DNA from: an uncultured Clostridia bacterium
Lineage (GTDB): Bacteria > Bacillota > Clostridia > TANB77 > CAG-508
DNA: 45,894 nucleotides
NCBI GenBank assembly: GCA_947581895.1
Contig: CANPWE010000009.1
Location: forward strand, 1 to 45,894
Direction of reading: 5' to 3'
Made by a program: the position numbers and the translations under genes. Below the pieces are notes generated by a model. That model saw only the letters and a list, made by a program, of their open reading frames with translations. It was not told where the DNA came from and did not search any database. Positions within the stretch are counted from its first letter, which is position 1, and each line of letters begins with the position of its first letter. Of this stretch, positions 1-7,700 are shown piece by piece.

Positions 1-160
1 GCGCTTTGTACTCCATTGTTAATATATTTATCCCTTTTACATAACTATTGAATTTGACTACTCTACAAAATTTTGTTGTGTGAAAAGTATTAAATATTTT
101 CATAGTATAAGAAAAAATGTATTGAAAAAAAAACACAAATGTTATATACTATAAATACAT

Positions 161-199
161 GTGCTCATAGCTCAACAGGATAGAGCAGTCGCCTCCTAA
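161..199 (+). pseudogene. 5' half of a tRNA-Arg(CCT), interrupted in the anticodon loop (putative attachment-site junction)
   Basis: GTGCTCATAGCTCAACAGGATAGAGCAGTCGCCTCCTAAG has the acceptor 5' strand, D-arm GCTC/GAGC and anticodon loop CTCCTAA. No matching anticodon 3' stem, T-arm or acceptor 3' strand follows. Confidence 0.7.
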
Positions 200-380
200 G
201 AGTTTCCTAAACTCTAGGCGAAGAACATTGGAAAGCCTTATATAATAAGGAATGGATAGATTTTAATGATAGAAAAGTGTCGCAAAAATGTCGCGAATTT
301 CTGTCCCTATCTTTAAAAAAATCATTACAATTTTAAAAAATTCGATTCATTTTAATAATTATATGTTAAAATGAATATAT

Positions 381-460
381 GTCCTCGTAGCTCAGCTTGG
401 ATAGAGCGCGGTCCTCCTAAGACCGGTCTAGCGGTGGTTCGAGTCCACTCGGGGACACCA
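381..460 (+). tRNA. tRNA-Arg (anticodon CCT), CCA encoded
   Basis: Complete cloverleaf: acceptor GTCCTCG/CGGGGAC, D-arm GCTC/GAGC, anticodon stem CGGTC/GACCG with loop CTCCTAA, T-arm GGTGG-TTCGAGT-CCACT, 3' ACCA. Confidence 0.95.
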
Positions 461-472
461 TTTATTTAATTT

Positions 473-520
473 TTCACATTTTCTTTTGCTTTGCAAATGA
501 AAGTGTGTTTTTTTTATATA
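473..520 (+). terminator. Rho-independent terminator after the tRNA
   Basis: CACATTTTC...GAAAGTGTG stem followed by TTTTTTTT. Confidence 0.6.
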
Positions 521-543
521 AATAATTGTTAGGAGTTAGTTTT

Positions 544-666
544 ATGTTTTTATTAGGTTTAACGCTAGGACTTGTATTAGGTGCTAATATAAGTCTTTTT
601 TTATATGCAATTTTATTAACTGGAAAAGAATCAGATGAGGCTTTGGAAAGGAGGAATTTAAAATGA
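544..666 (+). CDS. Small membrane protein, DUF3789-like (40 aa)
   Basis: ATG after the SD-like TTAGGAG; MFLLGLTLGLVLGANISLFLYAILLTGKESDEALERRNLK*; ATGA overlap with the next gene. Below the supplied ORF length cut-off. Confidence 0.7.
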   Translation: MFLLGLTLGLVLGANISLFLYAILLTGKESDEALERRNLK

Positions 667-1490
667 TCTTAGCGAGTTTATTATCAAGTAGTAGTTTTAT
701 TATGACTAATAAAATTATGATTAAAGCTGTAGGAACAGATGCAGCAATAATACTTGGAGAATTGTGTTCTGAATATAATTATTGGGAACAAAGAAATGAA
801 TTAGTAGGTGGAAAATGGTTCTATTCTACAAGAGAAAATATTGAAGATAATACTGGATTATCAGAACATAAGCAAAGAATAGCAATTAACAAACTTTTAA
901 ATTTGAAATTAATAGAAACTAAAAAAATGGGAATACCTTGTAAAACATATTATAAATTAAATGAATTAAATATTCTAAATTGTTATAGAAATACACAAGA
1001 AAACTTGCTGAAAAGCCCTAAAAATCCAGTAGTCGAAAAATTAGACAACAAGGAATTGAATAATTCAACAACAAGTGATGAGAAAATTGAACCACAAGAT
1101 ATTGAAAATTTCGACACAAATAATAATAAAAATAATAATAATAAAAATCACACACACGAGCCTTCGCCGATTGAAGAAAAAAAGGAATATGCTACACAAG
1201 TACAAATGACAGAAAAAGAATATCAGGATTTAGTTGATACCTATGGCGAAGATATGTCAAAACAACTAATTGAACAATTAAGTCTTTATAAACAAGCTAA
1301 AGGCAAGAATTATGAAAGTGATTATGCAGCTATACTTTATTGGGTTACTGAAAGATTACGAGAATTAGAAAAAAAGGATGCAAATTATAAAGATTTCAAG
1401 GAAAGAAAAGATAAAAAATCAAATACAAAACCAAATTTTCAGCAGAGGGATTATCCCCCTGATTTTTTTGATTCTTTATATTGCAATTAA
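663..1490 (+). CDS. Winged-helix replication initiator / replisome-organizer-like protein
   Basis: N-terminal wHTH-like segment (STRENIEDNTGLSEHKQRIAINKLLNLKLIETKKMGIPCKTYYKLN), Asn/Lys linker, C-terminal DnaD-like YESDYAAILYWVTERLREL. Confidence 0.55.
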   Translation: MILASLLSSSSFIMTNKIMIKAVGTDAAIILGELCSEYNYWEQRNELVGGKWFYSTRENIEDNTGLSEHKQRIAINKLLNLKLIETKKMGIPCKTYYKLNELNILNCYRNTQENLLKSPKNPVVEKLDNKELNNSTTSDEKIEPQDIENFDTNNNKNNNNKNHTHEPSPIEEKKEYATQVQMTEKEYQDLVDTYGEDMSKQLIEQLSLYKQAKGKNYESDYAAILYWVTERLRELEKKDANYKDFKERKDKKSNTKPNFQQRDYPPDFFDSLYCN

Positions 1491-1511
1491 TGATTGGAGG
1501 AAAAAAATTAT

Positions 1512-2060
1512 ATGAAAAATTTAATGAAAAAATATTATGAATTAGATGAGGATGTTAAGGATGATTTAGAGTTATTATATACTTATCAAACTTTAATGTC
1601 TATATTAAATGAACATGAGAATTTAAAAATTAATAAAATTGGAGATTTAGAGAAATTAATGCACATTATACAAAAATGTATGATTGTAACAGATTATTCT
1701 TTAGACTATATTATTACAAATATACTTGAAGTTTTAGAAGTACAAGATACATCAATTAAGGATTTATATGATTTAGAAATAGATGATTTGCTTGAAATTT
1801 TATTTACGCAGGATGAAGAATTTGACAATGATGAAGATTGTAATGATGAAGAAATACCAGATAATGAAGATAACAAGCAAGAAATTGTTGCAGAATTTTC
1901 TTTTGAAGGCTATTATTGTATATTTTGTCAAAATAAAGATAAATATTTATTAATTATAACAAAAGGCAAATATTCTGGTGTAATAGTTTTAGATAGTATT
2001 AGTGAAATATTTGATGGAACTTTTCAAAGAAAGTTATCAGAGTTAAAGTTACATGATTGA
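1512..2060 (+). CDS. Hypothetical acidic protein
   Basis: ORF with SD TTGGAGG at 1494-1500. The listed TTG start at 1494 lies within the SD, so the likely start is ATG 1512. Confidence 0.6.
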   Translation: MKNLMKKYYELDEDVKDDLELLYTYQTLMSILNEHENLKINKIGDLEKLMHIIQKCMIVTDYSLDYIITNILEVLEVQDTSIKDLYDLEIDDLLEILFTQDEEFDNDEDCNDEEIPDNEDNKQEIVAEFSFEGYYCIFCQNKDKYLLIITKGKYSGVIVLDSISEIFDGTFQRKLSELKLHD

Positions 2061-2493
2061 TTTTACAACATCTAATACTTATAAAAAAATTGAATATTAT
2101 TTATACAATTATGATTTCATTGATGCTAAAGTTAGTAATTTAAAAAATGAAATATCAGATTCAGAATATAATCAAAACTACACTAGATGGATAAAAAATA
2201 AGAGTAGTAGCCTAGAAGATTTAGTAATAAAAAATATGGATATAGAAAGAAAAATTCTAAAACTTAATAAATGGAAAATGCTAATTGATAATATGCTAAA
2301 AGAATTTGGACAGAAAAATCAATTGTATTATAACTTTATCCATTTAAAATATTTTATTAAATTAAATTCTTCTGAAATTGAAGAAAAATTAAATTTAAGT
2401 TTAAAAGAGCAAAAAGATATACAAGCAAAAATTTTGCAGTATATCTTTTTACTTGCAATAAAAAATAATATGCTAAAGGAGGTGAATATTTAG
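2053..2493 (+). CDS. Hypothetical protein, phage RinA/ArpU or DUF1492-like regulator
   Basis: Coiled-coil N-terminus plus sigma-like C-terminus (FIHLKYFIKLNSSEIEEKLNLSLKEQ). Confidence 0.4.
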   Translation: MIDFTTSNTYKKIEYYLYNYDFIDAKVSNLKNEISDSEYNQNYTRWIKNKSSSLEDLVIKNMDIERKILKLNKWKMLIDNMLKEFGQKNQLYYNFIHLKYFIKLNSSEIEEKLNLSLKEQKDIQAKILQYIFLLAIKNNMLKEVNI

Positions 2494-2551
2494 AAAATGT
2501 GCAAAGGAAGGAGTTGAAGTATAGTTATTAAGAATTTTTTATGAAAGGAAA

Positions 2552-2770
2552 GTGAGTTCTATGGAAAGAACAATTACTGTAGATATTTCAGAGGAAAATG
2601 AAAATGTTTACATTGCAGAGGATAATTCCTCAGGAGCATCCTATCCAGTTGATTTTTCAAAAGGCAAAGAAAAAATTATTGATGATGTAAAGAAAGCATT
2701 TGAAACATATTTAATTTCTTATTTGAATTATGAAATTAAAGATGAAAAGGAAAATGACTATGAAATGTAA
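2552..2770 (+). CDS. Small hypothetical protein
   Basis: 72-aa ORF preceded by GAAAGGAAAGTGA. Confidence 0.5.
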   Translation: MSSMERTITVDISEENENVYIAEDNSSGASYPVDFSKGKEKIIDDVKKAFETYLISYLNYEIKDEKENDYEM

Positions 2771-3497
2771 TAAGATATTAGGAATAATATTAATTCTTTT
2801 TTTTCTCATAGTCTTTTTTTCATGCTCGTATTTTCTTTTAAAAGGCTTTCTTGAATTAAAAGAAAGTAATGAAGATATAGAAGAATTAATTGAGGATGCA
2901 ATTGAAATAATTACAGAAACAAAAGATGAAGATATAAAAACAGCTATTGATTGGGATTATTTAAAATCTACAAATCAAGATATTATTGGGTGGATAGATA
3001 TAGAAGGTACAAATATCAATTATCCTATTTTAAAAGATAACGATAACCTTTATTATTTAAAACATTCCTATAACAAAAAATATAATAGCAATGGTTCTAT
3101 ATTTACACTAGATAATAAACCATTTGAAATTGAAGAAACACTAATCTACGGACATAATATGCGAAATAAGTCAATGTTTTCTCAGTTGGGAAATTATCTG
3201 GATAAAGACTTTTTATATTCTCATAGAAATATAAAGATTTATACACCAAATCAAAATTATATTTGTGAAGTTTTTAGTTGTTATTCTATTGGAATAGAAA
3301 CTGAAAACAATAATATAAAGAATTTAGATTTCAATGAAAAAATAGAATATTACAAAAGTGCTAGTAAATATAAATTGGATGCTACAGATAAAATAAATAA
3401 AATAATAAAGTTATCTACTTGTTCTTATATAAATGCAAGGACACATCCTACAAACCAGAGGTACTATATTATTGCGAATCTTATTCCTACAGAATAA
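2754..3497 (+). CDS. Class B-type sortase
   Basis: N-terminal TM; DIIGWIDIEGTNINYPILK; catalytic His in LIYGHNMR; catalytic Cys in KLSTCSY; Arg in NQRYYIIA. Confidence 0.85.
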   Translation: MTMKCNKILGIILILFFLIVFFSCSYFLLKGFLELKESNEDIEELIEDAIEIITETKDEDIKTAIDWDYLKSTNQDIIGWIDIEGTNINYPILKDNDNLYYLKHSYNKKYNSNGSIFTLDNKPFEIEETLIYGHNMRNKSMFSQLGNYLDKDFLYSHRNIKIYTPNQNYICEVFSCYSIGIETENNNIKNLDFNEKIEYYKSASKYKLDATDKINKIIKLSTCSYINARTHPTNQRYYIIANLIPTE

Positions 3498-3510
3498 AAA
3501 CGGAGGTATT

Positions 3511-3645
3511 ATGAAGAAAAAAGATTTATATGATATTGCTCTTGATGAAATACATTTACAAGATAAAAGGCGACAAGATGAAAGAGATCAGGAGGCAAAA
3601 AGAAAAAATGAAGGTGAAAAAGAATCCCCTACTTATGAATATTAG
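3511..3645 (+). CDS. Small charged hypothetical protein
   Basis: ATG 3511 after SD GGAGG; MKKKDLYDIALDEIHLQDKRRQ... Confidence 0.55.
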   Translation: MKKKDLYDIALDEIHLQDKRRQDERDQEAKRKNEGEKESPTYEY

Positions 3646-3657
3646 GAAGGAGTTTAT

Positions 3658-3846
3658 ATGTTAAAGAAAATATTAAATAGAATTCAAAGATTAGAACAAC
3701 AAAAACAAATTAAGGTTGATAAACAATCTCAAATACAGGTAGAAATTGATGAAATTGATGTCAAACTAAAAAAATTATATACTTTTAAAAGGGATTATGA
3801 AAAACTGGAAAACAACTCTACAGAATACTTAAATAACATGAAGTGA
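3658..3846 (+). CDS. Small coiled-coil hypothetical protein
   Basis: ORF with SD AGGAAGGAG upstream; Lys/Gln-rich coiled coil. Confidence 0.5.
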   Translation: MLKKILNRIQRLEQQKQIKVDKQSQIQVEIDEIDVKLKKLYTFKRDYEKLENNSTEYLNNMK

Positions 3847-3865
3847 AAAAATTGTGGAAAAAGGG

Positions 3866-3894
3866 CTGACTTTTTTTGAAATTCACGCTATTAT
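3866..3894 (+). promoter_or_regulatory. Promoter (-35 CTGACT, 17-bp spacer, -10 TATTAT) in the shared GGGCTGAC...ACGCTAT motif
   Basis: Near-identical architecture at 35381-35409. Confidence 0.6.
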
Positions 3895-3912
3895 TATAGT
3901 AAGAGGTGTAAA

Positions 3913-4680
3913 ATGAAAAAAGTCATTATAACAATTATAATTTCAATATTATCTGTATGTGGTATTGGAGGATTCAAGATTGTAAATAATCAATCCAAAG
4001 AAAATTCTATAAGCAATTTACCAGAAGTTCAAATACAAAACACTACAGATGAGAATTTAATAAATGAGGAAATTGTTATCCCTATAGAAGATGAGGAAAA
4101 TAAAACTTCTGTAATTGAAGAAAGTCCATCATCAGAACCAGAACAAGAAGGTTCTAAAGAGGAGAAAGTAATAATTCCAGAAAAAAGTGAAACAAATAAA
4201 AATATTTCAAAACCTAAAACATTAAATAGTGCAGCTAGTGATAAAAATACTACATCTCCAAAACAAGATGTAAATAATGATAAATCTACTACTGAATCTA
4301 AAGATACAGCTAAAAGTTCAGATAGTGATAGTGTAAAATCAAATAATAATTCTTCTGCTACTCCATCTACTCCAAAGACTACTTCTCAGACAGAAACTAA
4401 AAAAGATGAAACTCCAAAAGAAGATAAACCAAAAAATGAAACACCAGTAAGATGTACCAATAATCATAATCATGGAATGGATGTAGGAAATTCAGGACAA
4501 TGGTTTTCTTCCAAAAATGATGCTATTGCATACTATAATAATCAAATAGCACATTGGGGAAATTTATGGGAAACAGACCAAATAGATGATGCTACATATT
4601 ATAAAAACTGTCCTAAAGGTTATGAAATATGGTCGTGTATGTATTGTTCTAAATGGACTATAAACTTTTATTATAGATAA
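3913..4680 (+). CDS. Secreted or membrane-anchored protein with low-complexity Ser/Thr/Lys linker and a small Cys/His-containing C-terminal domain
   Basis: Signal/TM N-terminus, disordered linker, C-terminus CTNNHNHGMDVGNSGQWFSSKNDAIAYYNNQ...CPKGYEIWSCMYCSKW. Confidence 0.65.
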   Translation: MKKVIITIIISILSVCGIGGFKIVNNQSKENSISNLPEVQIQNTTDENLINEEIVIPIEDEENKTSVIEESPSSEPEQEGSKEEKVIIPEKSETNKNISKPKTLNSAASDKNTTSPKQDVNNDKSTTESKDTAKSSDSDSVKSNNNSSATPSTPKTTSQTETKKDETPKEDKPKNETPVRCTNNHNHGMDVGNSGQWFSSKNDAIAYYNNQIAHWGNLWETDQIDDATYYKNCPKGYEIWSCMYCSKWTINFYYR

Positions 4681-4689
4681 AACAATTAA

Positions 4690-4718
4690 AGTCAAGATAT
4701 AGTGTCTTGGCTTTTTAT
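4690..4718 (+). terminator. Rho-independent terminator
   Basis: AGTCAAGATATAGTGTCTTGGCTTTTT hairpin plus T-tract; a second CAAG/CTTG hairpin with T8 follows. Confidence 0.5.
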
Positions 4719-4780
4719 AATGAGCAAGTTAATAGCTTGTTTTTTTTTATAAAAAAATTAATGTAAAGGAGAATTTAAAA

Positions 4781-7700
4781 GTGAATAATATTAAAAAAAT
4801 AAATTTAAACAGAAAAATAGTTGCTATACTATTAATTTTATTTACTCTAATAAGTAATGCAAGTCCTATCTTTGCAGCATCTGGAACTGGCTCATGGGTA
4901 GCAGGTCAATTCGCCTCTTTTATCCATACAACAGATAATCCTAATACAAAATATGGTGTATTACTTAGAAGGTTAGTAAATGCAAGTACAAATGAATCAA
5001 GAACAGTATTCTGTTCACAACATGGAGTAGATATTGATACAGGAGTAATAAACAAAGGAAGATATTATACTCCTACAAATGCAACAGTTAAGAAATGCTG
5101 TAAAATAGCATATTTTGGTTGGTATGATGTATATGGCGATTATGTAGTAAATGGAGGAACTTCTGATGATACTAAACTAAGATATGTTTTGACACAACAA
5201 TATATATGGGAAACTCTTGGGCAAAGTAATGCAACATTTGTCAAAGAAAGCCACCAAAACGATTATGTAGCATTTAAAAAAGAAATTAATAATAAAATAT
5301 CTAATATGGAGAAAACACCTAGTTTTGATTCTACTACGATAGAATTAAATGTGGGTGATTCTTATACTGCATCAGACAGTAATGGAGTTTTATCTGATTA
5401 TAATAGTATTGATAAAACAGTAAATGGAATTAGATTTCAACATTCTAAAGGTGAAAATACTTTAAGAATAACAGTAAGTCAAGATTGCAATATTGAAAGT
5501 TTAAAAGTAACAGATGCAACAACTTTGGCTTGGGGATTAATAAAAGATGGTACAGAAGATCATGATACAACAGTATATTTTGAATTTGAAGATGATGCAC
5601 AAGAACAATTATATGCTTTACATTATAACGATCCAGTAACAATGGCATTTTCTTTAAAACTTAATTTATTTGGAAAATTAGAATTATCTAAATTAAATAC
5701 AAATAATGATTTAATTGATGGTGCTATATTCAATGTTACAGGTCCAAACAATTACAATAAAGATGTAACAGTTTCTAATGGAAAAATTGTTTTAGAACAA
5801 TTAACAAAAGGTACTTATTATATAAAAGAAAAATCAGTACCAAATGGATATTTAATTGATACTAGAACTTATCAAGTAGAAGTAAAACCAAATGAAACAT
5901 CAAAACAAGCAATAACAGATTCAGAACCAACTGGAAAAATTTTAATATATAAAGTAAGTGAAAATAATGACAAAGTTGGTGGTGCAAAATTCACGATTAC
6001 TGCAGCAGAAGATATTAAGAATGTCGCAGGAACAAAAACATTTTATACAAAGAATCAAGAAGTGGCTAAAATAACATCTGCAAATGGCACAGGAGTTGCT
6101 CAAATTGATGGATTACCTATGGGAAAATACTATGTAAAAGAATTTGAAGCACCAAATGGCTATTTACTAAATACCAATACTTATACTGCAAATTTAGTTT
6201 ATAAAGATTCTACCACACCAGTAGTTGAATTAAAAATTGAAGGTGTTGTAAATAACGAACCAACTGGAAAAATCTTAATATATAAAGTAAGTGAAAATAA
6301 TGACAAAGTTGGTGGTGCAATATTTTCAATAACTGCAGCAGAAGATATTAAGAATGTCGCAGGAACAAAAACATTCTATACAAAGAATCAAGAAGTTGCT
6401 AAAATAACATCTGCAAATGGTACAGGAATTGCTCAACTTGATGGATTACCTATGGGAAAATATAATGTAAAAGAAATTCAAGCACCAGATGGGTATTTAT
6501 TAAATACAAATACTTATACTGCAAACTTAGTGTATAAAGACCAAAATACTCCTGTAATTGAAATAAAAATAGAAGGAGTTATAAATAACGAACCAACTGG
6601 AACTATTACAATTATAAAGAAAGATAGTGAAACAGGTTCGATAGCACAAGGTGATGCAACACTTGAAAATGCTGTATATAAAGTATATGCAAATGAAGAT
6701 ATATACAATGTCGCTAAGTCTAAGAAATTCTTTTCTAAGGGTGATTTGGTTGCTACAAGAACAACTGATAAATCTGGAAATACAACAGATGTCGCAGAAT
6801 TACCTCTAGGAAAATATATTGTAAAAGAAGAAACTGCTCCTATTGGCTATTTACTTGATACAAAGGTTTATGAAGTTAATTTACTATATAAAGATCAGCA
6901 TACTAAAGTAATTACTGGAAATGCAAATAGTACAGATAAAGTTAAGAAAATGGGAGTTCATATTTTTAAATCTGGTATAAAAGTTAATTCTGGAGAAACT
7001 CCTGGATTAGCAGGTGCAGAATTTACAATTAAATTAAAAAGTGCTGTTGAAAAGGCATACGCAGAAGGTTACACTTATGAAGAAATATGGAATGGCATTG
7101 ATGAGTATGGAAATACTGTTTCTGTAGATAATTCAAAAGTTGCAAAGGCTCAAACTATTGCCCCAACCTATGAATCTATTGTAACAGATGAAAATGGAAA
7201 TGCTTATACACAAAACAAATTACCTTATGGAACTTATATTGTAAAAGAAACAAAAACACCAAAAGATTATGAAAGTGCTACTGATTTTACTTTCTCTATT
7301 TCACAAGATGAATCTGAAATTCAAGATGTGGCAAAAAAAGTTAAGCATTTGGTAGTAAATAATGAACAACTAGAAACATATATAAAACTAATCAAAAAAG
7401 ATTTAAAAACTGAAAAAGTAGTATCTTTAACAAATGCTACATTCCAGATTAAAGCAACAAGAGATATTTATGACAGAGCTACAGGAAAAATCCTTTATAA
7501 AAAAGGTGAAGTTATAACACAAAAAATCGGAAGTACAACATATAATTCATTTACTACAAATGCAAAAAATATGGTCGTTCCTGCAAATAGTTTTACTAAT
7601 AAAGTTGATTTAATTGGTTCTGTAGTAACACCTTTAAAACTTGAAGTAGGAAGTTATGAAATCACAGAAATAAAAATTCCAAATGGATTTTTACAACTTG

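Noticed and set aside
1-660. Integrase or excisionase at the left end
   Set aside because: No ORF with recombinase motifs is present near the tRNA boundary; it is probably at the unseen right end.
1115-1150. AAT-rich microsatellite in the replication gene as a phase-variation tract
   Set aside because: Trinucleotide-based, so length change would be in-frame (Asn/Lys linker); no on/off switch expected.
3433-3645. ORF start at 3433
   Set aside because: Overlaps the sortase C-terminus; the SD GGAGG and ATG at 3511 define a better start.
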